A stretch of 64,000 bases of DNA, taken from positions 25,155,501-25,219,500 of the forward strand of contig NC_092568.1 of NCBI RefSeq assembly GCF_037975245.1. The letters run 5' to 3'. The notes below the pieces were generated by a model, which saw only the letters and a list, made by a program, of their open reading frames with translations, did not search any database and was not told the DNA's origin. The translations under genes and the position numbers were made by a program. This stretch comes from Apostichopus japonicus. Taxonomy: Eukaryota > Echinodermata > Holothuroidea > Aspidochirotida > Stichopodidae. Shown here one piece after another: positions 13,495-33,824 of this stretch (position 1 is its first letter; each line of letters opens with the position of its first letter).

Positions 13495-15207
13495 TATTTT
13501 TTTTTTTTTGTTGTTGCAATTTTTGCAATTTAATAAAACAACATTCAAATACTTGAATAAGTAGTACAAAATGCACAGAAGGTCCACTTTGTTGGGGCAG
13601 TTTTAGGTGATTTTGTGGTTTTCCCCTTCATACCAAAGTTAAGTGTACCACAGCCCTTGGAAGTCACCCCCCCCCCCCCCATCCATAAACTGAACCTTCA
13701 GACTCACACATGACTCGTAGACCTGACGTCAAACTAGGTAAATTGTTATTTTTACAATTGGACACATTCTACTAAGAGCAGGGATACTAGGAGCAGGGAT
13801 ATTATTATTATTATTATTATACGGTGGAGGGTGGGGCGTGACCGTTTGAAAATGTGATCATAAAGACCTCTAATGCAATGATTATAAAGCAAACATTTAA
13901 CTGATGTAACTTTGGACACTCCCTCACCCCTTCTCGGCCTCGTGCACCCCCTGACCCCCTTCTCCCCTCTTACACCCCTCACCCCCTCCTCACCCTCTTA
14001 TATCCCCCTCGCCCTCGAACTCGATAATCTTGTTCATAAACGATACTTTTCTTTCTACATCTTCTACAATACGTGTAAGCAATAATACAACCGTCATCTT
14101 GTATTCAATTCAGAAAAGGCTATAAGAAAGCCTTGTCGTTAAACACTGGCAAGCAATAATTGATTCATTTATTAACGTAACGTTAAGTTTGACTTGGCAA
14201 GACTCTTCGACCGAGGAGCCGAGGATTATGGTTCATTTCGTCTTATATGTTTACAAGAGGAACAATTAAAAATCAGTAATCGCACAAAATGAATTACACT
14301 CGAACTATGATTTTTTTATGAGGTAGTAATAATCTTGAAGCGAGCGACTTTTTTTTTTTTTTTTTAATAATGTAGAATTTTGAAGCCGTGGTTGCTTCTA
14401 TCAAGATTGATAATTTGTACACAATGATCAGTTTAAAGACACACATGACGATAAGAAACCCTTTGTTTCTCCTTTTAATTGTCTTTTATGGTGTTTAGAG
14501 ATAATCGATTTCAAACTCATGTGTGCGGCCTTTGTACTCTCAGTAAGATGTATCTATTGAGACAGTAATGTTCATATATATTGGCCATTCAAGTGATTCA
14601 ACAGGCAATATATAAACTCAACATATAATACGCGGTATAAACGGGAGGTTTTCTGCTGTCTCTTTAGATTGTTACAATTTTTTTATTATTATTATTATCA
14701 CCACAAGCATTGTAAATATACTTTGATGTAAATATATCTATTCTTAGAATTTTCTTATAAAGTTTCCATATTGATATTTTTTATCGTCATATGGCTTTAT
14801 CACTGCTTTGCATATATGCCTATTATTAATAAAAATGAGCAAGGTTCAGTATGGCCTATATACGGTATACAAAGCAAATTTTGAAGGAAAATGTAGAGAG
14901 ATCTTTTAGAAACAAATCATCTTTTTTGATGATTAATTTTGAAAGTGTCTAAATGGTTTGTATCATATGACTAATTATTTCAGTTTTGAATATAATATTT
15001 CCGCGTAGACGTGTGTATTCCAGAAAGAAAAAGAAAGAAGTAGGTATTAAAATATTATTAAAAGTTATCGCGTCCTCATATATACTTGTAACGAACATAA
15101 TTTATTATGTGCAAATAAAGATTTATTTTCAATATCGTATCCCGTCACTGAACATTTATGTTAATTATATCGTTTTCAATGTTACCTACATAAAAAGAAC
15201 AGCGTAA
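13495..15207. other. No gene seen; cytosine-rich tract
   Basis: Contains a C run at about 13668-13680, a short (ATT)n near 13800 and a strongly C-rich pyrimidine stretch at 13918-14015 built from CACCCC-like words. The rest is AT-rich with no recognised gene. Confidence 0.5.
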
Positions 15208-15256
<49 letters not shown>

Positions 15257-15261
15257 AATTT

Positions 15262-15335
<74 letters not shown>
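15208..15335. repeat. (TA)n microsatellite, two blocks
   Basis: Two long TA tracts separated by GATAATTTAATAA. It directly precedes the 26-bp minisatellite. Confidence 0.97.
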
Positions 15336-15336
<1 letters not shown>

Positions 15337-15362
15337 GAACCGTATATAGGCCTATTTAAGCT

Positions 15363-15707
15363 CCGACTGAGAACGTGGATTTTATGAGAACGTGGATTTT
15401 ATTTTCGGACTGAGAACGTGTCGGACTGAAAACTCGTTTTTTCGGACTGAAAACGTGTATTTTATTTTCGGACTGAAAACGTGTATTTTATTTTCGGACT
15501 GAAAACGTGTATTTTATTTTCGGACTGAAAACGTGTATTTTATTTTCGTACTGAAAACGTGTATTTTATTTTCGGACTGAAAACGTGTATTTTATTTTCG
15601 GACTGAAAACGTGTATTTTATTTCCGGACTGAAAACGTGTTGGACTGAAAAATCGTTTTTTCGGACTAAAAACGTGTATTTTATTTCGGACTGAAAACGT
15701 GTCGGAC
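15363..15707 (+). repeat. 26-bp minisatellite, main array
   Basis: About 13 units of CGGACTGAAAACGTG plus TATTTTATTTT, with a few short (16-18 bp) variant units such as those containing AACTCGTTTTTTCGGACTG. A single further unit follows the inserted MITE at 16385-16420. The same sequence occurs inverted at 12820-12960. Confidence 0.95.
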
Positions 15708-16384
15708 CATTGAGGTAAATGAATCTGGAGGATTCATGTCAATTGGGTGCGCGCGTACCATGCACGGAGGGTCATGTGATGTGTTCCAGGGTGGTACCAA
15801 ACTGATATTTTTCTGTAGCAGTTCGAGAACAGTGTTAGTGACTTCGTGAAAGATTTGCACCAAGACGGATCGGACATGGGAACTAACGGCGTGAGAAGGT
15901 ACTGGTACTTCAGGCCTACGAAATAGTGTTAATATGCTAACGTTCAACCTTATTCTCTTGAATGAAGGCAGGCCTTCTACATAATAGATCTAACTTATTA
16001 ATACAGCTCTAGGGGCAAGCTTTGTCTCATATGGCCTAACCTTATTACTACTTGCTATAAGTGAATGTAGAAATGGGAAATGTGGGGAATGTTTAGTTCA
16101 GTGCAACCACGGAATTCTCCATGGAACAGAGCCTAATGCTGCTCGACGGGAATATAGCTATCACGTTAGGCTACAGGCACCGTTATTGCTAGGTAACAGG
16201 TGTCGTCTGCTGCTCTAAGCACGCATTCACATTTACGTACTAGTTGGGTGAAATCATCATGCGTAATGAGGAGAGTAATATATTAGTACCACCCTGGAAC
16301 ACATCACATGACCCTCCATGCATGGTACGCGCGTACGCGCGTATTTACTGTGTGATAGTTTCTCCAGATTCATTTACCTCGATG
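15708..16384. mobile_element. 677-bp MITE with about 90-bp terminal inverted repeats and 8-bp target duplication
   Basis: The ends are CATTGAGGTAAATGAATC (15708) and, reversed, CATCGAGGTAAATGAATC (16384). Inverted similarity continues through GCGCGTACCATGCA, GGAGGGTCATGTGATGTG and TTCCAGGGTGGTA to about 15797 and 16286. TGTCGGAC flanks both sides exactly (15700-15707 and 16385-16392) and is part of the surrounding 26-bp repeat. An 8-bp duplication points to the hAT superfamily. The interior has no transposase frame, so the element is non-autonomous. Confidence 0.92.
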
Positions 16385-16420
16385 TGTCGGACTGACAACG
16401 TGTACCCATTTCATTGACCG

Positions 16421-17794
16421 AGTGTACACCGCACAAATTCTGTGATGTACGAACACACAGTCCGAATTCAACCTACAGACTACAGAACCGGCTTGTCAAA
16501 ACATAGTTGCAATGTTATAACCGGAATCAGTGCTACCAAGGGAGCTGCCTAAGTCTACAATTTACTGGACGTTATTAGTTCAGGTTAGAATTCAGCGATT
16601 TATTAGCATTTCGAACACAAAGAGTCGTGGCCTAAGTTCGACCAGAGTAAGTCTAACTAACAACATGTAGGCCTAGCCTAGGTAATAAGGCCTAGCTCAG
16701 TCAAGGCATACGGTAGGCTAGGTAACGTAAATTTGAGCATATGAGTAGGTCCATCGTTAGCTTCCTTAGGCAGATAAAAAGTTGGGGATGTATTGTTAAT
16801 TTGTTAGCCTTCTAAATTACTCTATTTTGCAAAATACGGCCAAAGTTATGAGCAAAAACCTAAGGATAAGCGTTAGGAAAGTAAACGATGTACAGCCCTA
16901 CGTTATTTGGGACTAAATTAGGCTAGCATGCCAGGAAATAGTTTGACCAAGTCTCTACTCCCATCTTATACTAATAAGTAGAATGTAAGCTCGTCTAACA
17001 TACAGTGCGTAGACTCTAAGTCAATAAGCCAACCCCGCCTAACTTAGGTCGATAGCCTGCATTTTGATTTGTTGAAAGCGTACATGTAAATTATGTATCT
17101 ACTACTATAGTAACGGCTTCATAATTGACGCACCCCCGTAATTGACGCACTTCAATTATTACTCGTAGCGATACAGCAGGCCAACTAAACTTTTTGCAGT
17201 CAAGCAGAATCACATATTTCATGAGTTTGAATCCATTTAAGCTATTTGCTGACTAAATTGTGGTATTTTTTAAGCTTTTAACACCCTACCCCCAGTTTTG
17301 CACAATTTTTGGGCATTTGGAAATCTTACACTCTAAAAATAACCAACATTACCTCAATATGATAACACTACTCTCTGGGACCAGACCTGTCTGAGCTTAG
17401 AGTCTCAGAGCATAGCAAACAGCATCAAAAGTCAATGGATGTATACTAAGGCCTACACTACAGTTACCTTATCGACTCATGTGTCAATTTAGGGGTATGA
17501 AAGAACTTGACACGGCAGACATTTTGTGGTCAAATTCTGCTCAATTGTACGGTGCATAAGCACAGAACCTTAAATATTTTGAGATCATAACATTTTGGAG
17601 GAACTACACATGTGAAAAACACATACAGTTGAATGATTTGGATTTTTCCTTGATAGATATCGTTGATCAAATCCTTAAGTGCGTCAATTATGAGCCCACC
17701 ATGCTACTACTACCAGTGTCTTCCATTTCATGCTTCAAAATTAGTTCATCACGTTATAGCACAAGGGTGCTACACAATTTTCTTTTCTTTTCAG
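16421..17794 (+). other. 5' flank of the 370-aa protein gene
   Basis: No coding exon recognised. A promoter and non-coding first exon probably lie here, because the first coding exon begins at a splice acceptor (17794). A small direct repeat of AATTGACGCAC occurs at about 17130-17151. I cannot place the transcription start. Confidence 0.4.
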
Positions 17795-17809
17795 ATCCGG
17801 CTCCTCACT

Positions 17810-18260
17810 ATGATACCAGTTGCAATATTTCAGAAATGTGGAGTCACAAGTCTGTTTTTGAGTGCGCATGTGTGTCGGGGCGTTCAATTTATATTACCGA
17901 GAGCTATGGCCTCCTCATATACATTACGTCCAATGAAACATTTGCAAGACTATAGCAAAATGTACACTCATCCTTTAAAGGAATCAAGCTTGGGTAATCT
18001 TAAAAGGAAAGAATTGGAGACTGCAGGGTCATCAGAGTCATCTGTGAAACCAGCAAAAACTATTGGTCGAATGTGCACTCATTCTCCAATTAAAAATTTA
18101 TGTCCAAATGCTACCACACAGATAAGAAAGCAGACTTATTCAACTGAACCATCTAGTGATGTATCGTCGGCTTTAGAACGTTTGCAAAGATTAGAAGATT
18201 CCTTACGGTACAGAGGATATTCAACTATTCGGATTGCATTGGCATTAGCTGGGGCCATCG
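17810..18260 (+). CDS. 370-aa protein gene, coding exon 1
   Basis: Acceptor after TTTTCTTTTCAG at 17794, ATG at 17810, donor GTATGT after 18260, ending in phase 1. It encodes the presequence-like region, a low-complexity Ser/Lys/Thr linker (about residues 45-125), the motif ALERLQRLEDSLRYRGYS and the first half of the membrane segment. An in-frame ATG at 17663 lies upstream of the acceptor and is probably intronic. Confidence 0.8.
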
Positions 18261-21200
18261 GTATGTTAATCCAAATGTCCGTATATATCTGTATTACATG
18301 CAGTGGTGGTTACTAACCGTGTTTCATTCAAAGGTTTAAATATCAATGTGTATTACTATATGTAGCGAACTAACAGTGATATTTTAAGTCTAGCATGGCA
18401 GCCATGATTTCAATTTTTGTTCATCTTTAATAGCTGTTTTAACTGGTGTATCCCATGGGTAAAAGGATATTCCGGTGGCTGAAGTTGATTGCTTAATTTA
18501 ACTTTCTTTTAATATTTAGCCTTCCTTATTCACAAGAAAAAAGCTATTTTCTAGTATTTCTACAACAACATAAATTACATTTTTATCAATTCTAAATACT
18601 GAGAATATTGACAGCTCTAAGCAAACGTTCCAAAAGTATCACATTTCAAGTATAAACCTACAAGAATGTGATAATAGGAAAGTTAAGCTTTTGAAGAACA
18701 TTTGCCATAATGACATCGCAGCCAACCTATCAAAATACATGATTAACGTTCAATTAGCCATATCTCGAGTTAGGAACAAGATATTGAGATGGGGTTTTCA
18801 ACTAACAGTGTGGAATATTTTCCCCTGTAAGATAAGTGTGACATTAATTGCCATGGGAATGTCCCTTTAAGGCTGACTTCAGTTGGTTTAAAGTAATATT
18901 TCATAACATTCGAATGAAACATCGAGGTTGTAAAATTTTAGTGACGAAACACAATCTGTCATCACATAGGCGTAGGAGGCGGGGGAGCTGGGGGGGGGGC
19001 TGTATTCCCCAACCAAATATTTTTGTGAAAATTCGGGCAATATGCTGAGAATTTTTTCGGGCACCAACTGAAAGAAAATAAACTTTTATGATGTAGCTAA
19101 AAGAAATGAATAGTTTAAAAATCTCCTTAATAATTAAAAAGTTCTAAGCTTGCCCGACTAATTCGCCATTATTAATGTAAAAGCCTATATGATATGTACA
19201 ATTAACATGTTGAACGCGAAAAATGTTGGTTATATTTTTCGGGCAAGTCGTTACAGCCCCCCCCCCCCCACCAAATCAAATTGGGCTCCTACGCCTATGG
19301 TCATCAATGCCATGAGAGTAAGGAATGTTTCCTTGTTTCTGTTTCTGTTGTTACATTCATGTAACCCTATTATATAGGTCATAAAGAAAGTTTAGTGAAA
19401 TTATTTACTCTTTCGTTTGATAGGACTTGCAGTGTACATATTCCGGGAGTCTCTCCGAGATAATGTAGTGGGAGAAGTATCTCAAGTAGCTAGTAGATCC
19501 CTGGAGGACGAAATGATCATCGGCAAAGTCGAAGAGTTCGCTAAAAGTCTCTTAAAAGCCATCGGTAACGATGACAACATGCAGAGGATGGCAGCAGACT
19601 TTATAGGACAAGTGATACAGAGGGAAGAATCGAAACAAGCCGTCAAACAGCTCTTGATAAACGTCATGAATGACCCTAAGATGAGACTTCAACTAGGGCA
19701 GACTTTCCAGGAAATTATAATGAAAGCTGTCAGTGACCATTCTACTTTGACGGCTCTGAAATCTGCATTGCATGACATTTTACAAGATGATGGAACTAAG
19801 GAAGCTGTTAAGGGACTTCTTCGGGATGTCTTTGCTCAAGATGAGATCATTGCCTTCACATCCGAGTTCATTAAGGAGGTTATCAAATCTGAATCAGTCC
19901 TTACCCAAGCAACGTCTTTGGGTAAGTTTTTGATTTTTCAATATGACACACCTTGGTCTTGCGTTATTCTTTACGGTGGCGCTTTTCTAGATAACAATGA
20001 ATGGATTGGGCAGGGATTAAGGTAAAGGGCTGGATGGGATTAAGGTGTGGCCGGAGTGGAGTGTTGTTTGTTCTGTTGGACGGTTGTTTGATGACTTAAA
20101 GATACGCTGGTACTCTGTACGGGATATTTCCGAATGATAGACTCACTGTGAATTGCAGAAGCTGTGACGTCATGCTTCGCTTGGCGAATGTTACTTACGT
20201 CAGTAGCAATGACTTCATGTTGACTGTCTATACCTGTCTATATCGAATGTAGTGATGTTTCAACCAATACATTTGAAGGCTTTGCAGCAGAATTGTTAAC
20301 GAATACATCCACAGCCAGACTGGAAAATTACTTGATGCTGATACGAACCGTACACTTTAATCTCTTCCCAACTGGGCATGCATTCAGCATCTACCGATGA
20401 ATTATTCATGAGTCTTACTGTCTTAGATAGACTACAGGACAATCTGATATCATCAGTATCATGCAGTCTTTAGAGACATAAATCCATAAACTTCCAGGGG
20501 TAGCGTTATATAGTAACGATTGACAGACAGCTAAATTATGTAGTTTCATGAACTTGATAATCCATCTCTCATTCACTAGAAGCTAAAAGATTTTGGATAC
20601 ACTTCCTGTCAAGTAAACTGATATTTATTTTCAAGGGAGAACTGCACTTTCAAAAGTATATGCCATGCCTTCAACTTTCTCGAGATAGATAGTAATGGGT
20701 GTGTTGAGACATAATCCGTTATATATATACAAGCTGCTCTACATGTGGTATGTTTTACGGCGATACCATCAGGTTTAAGGTTTCACATTGCTTTTATTTT
20801 CTCGCTCTATACCGTTCCATCAAACCTATGTATGTATGTATGGAAATAAACAGATAAAGCAATTCCACACACAGACGCATTGTTTGGAAGTTTGGATACA
20901 TGAGCCTTGCTTGCTTGCACGCCTTCTTCTTCTTCTTCTTTAAGTGAAGCTCGATTAGTCAAGCAAATGAGCTGCACTGATACAGAATTTTAGTACGAAA
21001 TGATGTAAACAGTTCACGGAATGCCGCGCTATAAAATGAAGTGTAGTTAACGAAACTAGATTAAATCCTTTTATAACTTAGTTTAGCATTAATATCGCTC
21101 GCTCAAGACTGCCATAGTGTACAGTTAATTAATATATATAATTATATATCTTATGTTGCCTTTTCCTTTTGATCCATGCTCACTGTTTGAAGCTTTTTTA

Positions 21201-22633
21201 TTGAGAGGGTGAGAGGGGGGACCGGGAATGTTTAAGCGCTTTAATATTTTCAGTATCGACAAAGGAAGAGGTAAAATTATTTTGCGCAACCATGTGGCGT
21301 CAGATAAAATCGTGTTGATAAAAACTCCTGAAATGGCTTTTACCCTGAAAGCCACTGTGGCATATATGCTTAATTATATAGATTCATGGGCGTTCTGAAC
21401 CGATGGTGCTCTAATGTCATAACATCCGTATACGGATGAGATCTGTATATATCACTTCAACAGCTATTGTAAAATGAGATGACATTCTATATATATACTG
21501 CATACAGTAGATAACAATGATTTCTATAACAACTTCGGGTGTATTAAATGTAGCGCTGTTACTTCATAAAGTTCTGGTATTTGTTGGTGCGAAATACGGA
21601 GAAAAATATTTTCAAAAACCAAGTAAACGAGAAAGTTAACTACCGTTTACGTGAAGTTAATAGGTTTTCTGTGATCCTTATGTTTTGTTATAATGGGCAA
21701 AACACACAAATGCCCGATTTGAAGTGATAACAATGGCTTTATTGGTCACAACTATAATAGAGAACGTGTGTGTTAATGCATGTATATATTTATGTCATGA
21801 CTTAGGTTATAGGCTATAGACATGACAAGAAAAAAAAAGAGTTTTGCTCTCCCCCGCAATGAGCTCTTACAACGATGCGATTTCTAGTAATTGCAACTTA
21901 TCGAACCTATCACTTGAAATTTCAGTCCAACTATTAATCTTTAGTGAAACCAGTTTATAATTAGGCCAACACAGAGAGAGAGAGATGAAAAAAAACTACG
22001 AATATGGTATGATTGAAAAGTACCGTACATTCTATTTAGAAGTATATAGTGCGCAATCTACACAAATAGTCAGAATGAATTGTATACATTCACTTTACGG
22101 CTCGTTTCATGTGAAGCATAGAACATATATTTGTAAACGGAAGATATCGAATCAGATACTCATTGCAGAATCTTCATACAGAAAGCAGCATATATATTGA
22201 ACTGATAAAGGCTGGAAACAATGCAAGAACATAGTCACGTATAATACGTACAACTATAGCTGTTATAGCTCCTCCCCAAAGTGGTGCCCGTTAACAGTTT
22301 CGCTTTGTCACAGATCCGTAATTGAAATGAGAACAGCTCCCCCTTCCCCCGCCTTCTCCTCCTCCCCCTCCCCTCCCCGCCTCCTCCTCCCCCTCCCCCG
22401 CCCCCTCCTCCTCCCCACTCCTTTTTTGATCATCATCGTTTTCAGCTTTTCTTCTATCTTGTTAAACAGGAAAGCAAGTTACACAGAATGTGATCACGGA
22501 CCCGACCATTCAGGAAGTGACTAGTGACACCATTTGGCAAGCCGTTAAGTCTTCGGTGGTACCTAGATGGTTCCGAGGTCAAGACAAAGTGGCGGAGACT
22601 GATATACCCAAAGACGAACCGTGGCAGTCATGA
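17810..22633 (+). CDS. Uncharacterised 370-aa membrane protein with mitochondrial-type N-terminus
   Basis: Three coding exons (17810-18260, 19424-19921, 22470-22633) joined in phase 1 give 370 residues. The N-terminal region up to about residue 60 is rich in Arg, Lys, Ser and hydrophobics and almost free of acids, as in mitochondrial presequences. Residues 142-157 (IALALAGAIGLAVYIF) form one short membrane segment, split by intron 1. Residues about 165-340 look entirely helical and repetitive: phrases such as LINVMNDPKMR, LHDILQDDGTK, LRDVFAQDEI and TQNVITDPTI recur at intervals of roughly 20-30 residues. The end is PRWFRGQDKV with an acidic tail. The start was chosen as the first ATG after acceptor TTTCTTTTCAG (17794). 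I do not recognise the family; a mitochondrial inner-membrane role is inference. Confidence 0.82.
18965..19299. mobile_element. 335-bp MITE, perfect 14-bp inverted termini
   Basis: The ends CATAGGCGTAGGAG (18965) and CTCCTACGCCTATG (19299) are exact reverse complements. GTCATCA is present immediately outside each end, a 7-bp (possibly eroded 8-bp) target-site duplication. The interior shares TTTTTTCGGGCACC, ACTGAAAGAAAATAAA, CTAAGCTTGCCCGAC and TTTTTCGGGCAAGTCGTTAC with the copy at 58967-59437. No coding capacity. It lies in intron 1 of the 370-aa gene. Confidence 0.93.
19424..19921 (+). CDS. 370-aa protein gene, coding exon 2
   Basis: Acceptor TCGTTTGATAG, donor GTAAGT, phase 1 at both ends, 166 residues. 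It completes the membrane segment (GLAVYIFRESLRDNV) and encodes most of the helical repeat region. Codon use is ordinary and the frame is open throughout, unlike the intron on each side. Confidence 0.9.
19922..22326 (+). other. Intron 2 of the 370-aa gene
   Basis: AT-rich intron with a small TGTATGTATG repeat near 20827 and a (TTC)n run near 20925. No other feature is supported. Confidence 0.6.
22337..22427. repeat. Polypyrimidine tract before exon 3
   Basis: About 90 bases of almost pure C and T, made of CTCC and CCCC words, end roughly 40 bases before the exon 3 acceptor at 22469. It could act as an extended polypyrimidine tract for splicing or form non-B DNA; either is inference. Confidence 0.8.
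22470..22633 (+). CDS. 370-aa protein gene, last exon
   Basis: Acceptor CTTGTTAAACAG, phase 1, stop TGA at 22631-22633. It encodes KQVTQNVITDPTIQEVTSDT, then IWQAVKSSVVPRWF and an acidic tail ending DEPWQS. The pattern VITDPTIQEV continues the repeats of exon 2, which confirms the join. Confidence 0.85.
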
Positions 22634-23126
22634 AAGTAATCACGCTTCTAATGGTATATGTTAGACCTTGTATAGGTCACTCCATGCCTCTGTTTAATTG
22701 AAAATAGTTATGACAATGTGACAGCGTGGAAGACAAATGAGTTTGCCTTTAAGCTTCTGCTTTAATGCGTGACTGGCATGTTGGTTTGAATATGAAATGT
22801 GTTACATATCACAGGCAGATCCAGTGGCGCAGGTTAAGGACGGGGGGGGGTGGGGGGCTTGGAAGTCGATATCGCCGTGTTTTTATGTTTCATTTATGTA
22901 TCCATTTATACATTAGTTCAATCTCCGACTGACGATTAATCCCTTTATTTTCGTGACACAGCCTCTGCAGACGTACAAAGTTGTGGCTTTAACACATTTG
23001 AGAGTTTTGTATAATTGACATATGTATGATATATAATGATATTAACATTAAAGATTCATCTCACGGAAAAAAGTTCAAGGGGTTAGTTAGTAAGTAATGA
23101 TGAATATGAAAACAGTTTGTAGAATA
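22634..23126 (+). other. 3' flank of the 370-aa gene
   Basis: No further gene. A G-rich run lies at about 22842-22858. No strong poly(A) hexamer is obvious close to the stop. Confidence 0.4.
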
Positions 23127-23136
23127 TCATAATATC

Positions 23137-24360
<1,224 letters not shown>

Positions 24361-24657
24361 TTTTGATAAATAATATTTACTTTAAGAATGGAAGATTGCA
24401 TTGTCTTGGATTTTGATATCTTCTTTTGATAAACATACGCTCTTTCCTAAGTCATTATATATAACATATAAGTATCGGTAGTATGTGCCAAGGAGACTTC
24501 ATAACATATCGTTTTGATAAATAATATTTACTTTAAGAATGGAAGATTGCCTTGTATTGGACTTTGATATCTCCTATTGATAAATATACGCTCTTTCCTA
24601 AGTCATTATATATACATATAAGTATCGGTAGTTTGTGCCAAGGAGACTGGACATATC
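24361..24657 (+). repeat. 151-bp tandem duplication
   Basis: Copy 1 starts at 24361 and copy 2 at 24512, both with TTTTGATAAATAATATTTAC then TTTAAGAATGGAAGATTGC. They share ACGCTCTTTCCTAAGTCATT and GTGCCAAGGAGACT and differ at only a few positions. No coding function is visible. Confidence 0.93.
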
Positions 24658-25814
24658 ACAGCAGACGACATTATGTCAGCGACTCAGAAGAAATAGCAAA
24701 CATCAATAGAAAACTTACACAATGCTATTTATTCAAAAAATGCAGTGCCAATGACAGAATATGTGAAATTTCGGACAATTTAATTTTCTAATACATTGTG
24801 TATATTAAGACCTATCATATGTAGATGAACTGCGACAAATCATTTATGACGTTCACCGTAAACCTGTGACAATACTGTCCATCATATGACATCAGGCTAC
24901 TCGGGACAGTTTAGTACATTCGGTGCAATAAATCTCCCACTTAAGCAAGAGACAGAGAGGAAGATAGGTAAGACGAATTTAGGTCTGAGGCGGTGCAATA
25001 AACATTTACATTAAGTGAAAGATTTATAAATAATGAAACACACAGAGCATGGAATATATATCGCCTACAGAAGCTCAATAGAAATCTCTGAAACTGCTTC
25101 ACTCAGCCGATAAACAACATATAGGTACTCTTAAGACTAGAAAGACTGCATCTTAATGTTATACAATGTGCATATTATATCAGTGCGTCTTGAGGTGCTA
25201 AGTGTCAACAGTCTATTAGTGTGGTAGCTAGTGACATTTTCTCGTGTTTTTTTTATTGATTTTAGTTTTGTTGAATGTCTCATTAAATGAACTCATTACA
25301 AATATTTATTGAAGTAATTTGCACTAGATACACTACTATTAATATCTCAAAACACTGTATCTGTCCAGTTTATAATCGTAGGTGCATATTGTAAACCTGC
25401 ACTAGCCAAACAAGCGTAATATTTAAACGGACATAGGGCCCCTCAAAAGGTCATCAGTTTTTGGCCCCAAATATGCTTTAACAAATTACGAATTAACGAA
25501 TTATTTTTCGTCACTGAAGCTACTTTGGAAATGTAGAACCAGCTAGAAATTACGATTGAAAATATCTAGCAATTGTCTAGCACATCGACAATTGAGACCA
25601 ATACTGATCATTTTGTGATCTTTCAAGCCTTCGTAAGTAGTTCATATTCTGCATGAGAAAGGTCATTTGAAGAGTCGCTTCACATATCAGTTAAGGTTTT
25701 AGTTTCTAAGACCACGGAGGTGTGATAATATCACATCTCCCTCCCGCTTGCAAACCATATTAATATACACCACTGACCTCTACCTCTGGTAGAGGTCAGC
25801 GATATACACCCTTT
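24658..25814 (-). other. 3' flank of receptor gene A
   Basis: No coding sequence. TTTATT (AATAAA on the minus strand) occurs near 25249 and 25308, about 500 bases after the gene A stop, and is a possible poly(A) signal. The palindrome GACCTCTACC/GGTAGAGGTC is at 25777-25798. Confidence 0.4.
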
Positions 25815-32835
<7,021 letters not shown>

Positions 32836-33379
32836 TTGTCTCCCTTTCTGTTATATATATATATCCTCAAACAATACTCGTACACTCATTGTATATTTAG
32901 ATAGCTCTGCAAACTTCAATATATATCATTAAGTATATGATGATTTGTTGTGCTTGTACTACTGTCCGTATCATATATATTACTTGTTGTATATGCTGTA
33001 TATACATACAGCAGTAAATAAGTTGTATATGAGTATTTTTCGTGCATGGCTAGTTAATCAAACGAGTGGCAATGGTGAGCGTCCTTTTCTTTTTCTTTTC
33101 TCTTTTTTTGACTGCAGGAATTCAAGAGACGGTTTTTTTTATAGTATAAGCCAGGTTATAACAAACGAAGCGAAGCCATGTGTATCGAAACAGCTGCAGT
33201 TCGTAATATAAAAGCCTGTTTTATGAAGTTGTTTGTTTCGATGTTTGGGTCTTGTTTTAGTACTGATTGTTTACTGTTTACAACTTGAGAACAAACTTCT
33301 TTATTCCGTTGAAAAAATAAATAAAATCCACGTGTACGCCAAAAGAAATATATTATTAGACAAAAGCAGAGAAATATGA
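32836..33379 (-). promoter_or_regulatory. Upstream flank of receptor gene A
   Basis: The 5' UTR and promoter of gene A should lie here, just above 32835. There is a TATATATATA stretch at 32852-32863 but I cannot tell a TATA box from the abundant simple TA sequence. Confidence 0.3.
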
Positions 33380-33535
33380 TATGACTCATAATTGACAAAT
33401 AATGGGTATTGTTTAAGAACTTAAATATATTGGAAATTTTCGGTCCTCTTGTGACCTTCGTAAGCAATACTTGGCAGTGGAATGAGAAGTACATCATGTT
33501 ACACAATGAAATTATGACGCTAGATAAGTGTTAGT
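33380..33535 (+). repeat. Dispersed repeat, copy 2 (partner at 13.2 kb)
   Basis: Shares CATAATTGACAAATAA, GACCTTCGTAAGCAATACTT, GGCAGTGGAATGA and TGACGCTAGATAAGTGT with the minus strand at 13195-13318. Unknown family. Confidence 0.75.
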
Positions 33536-33824
33536 ACCACTTACACTTATCCAGGGCTCACTCTTCTGGAATCGGTTTGGCACGAGAAAAAAGCACTACA
33601 ACATAATTTTACTCAAATTAAAGAAGGTGAGGCTTACAAAAGGGGAAAATTCAACATCGAGTGCGTAGAAACATGCCGTGTTTTGTTTTATATGCATCAC
33701 TGCAGGTAGAGAGAAGAATTATTGATATTTTATCACTTAAATCGTCTGCGCCAAAGTTGTTATTATGGTATGTGTATAAGGGCTGCCTGTGTTTTTACTG
33801 CACTTGTAACTCTGTACTCACATA

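Noticed and set aside
17663-17809. Upstream ATG extending the 370-aa protein
   Set aside because: A strong acceptor (TTTTCTTTTCAG at 17794) lies between it and the preferred ATG, so the extension is probably intronic.
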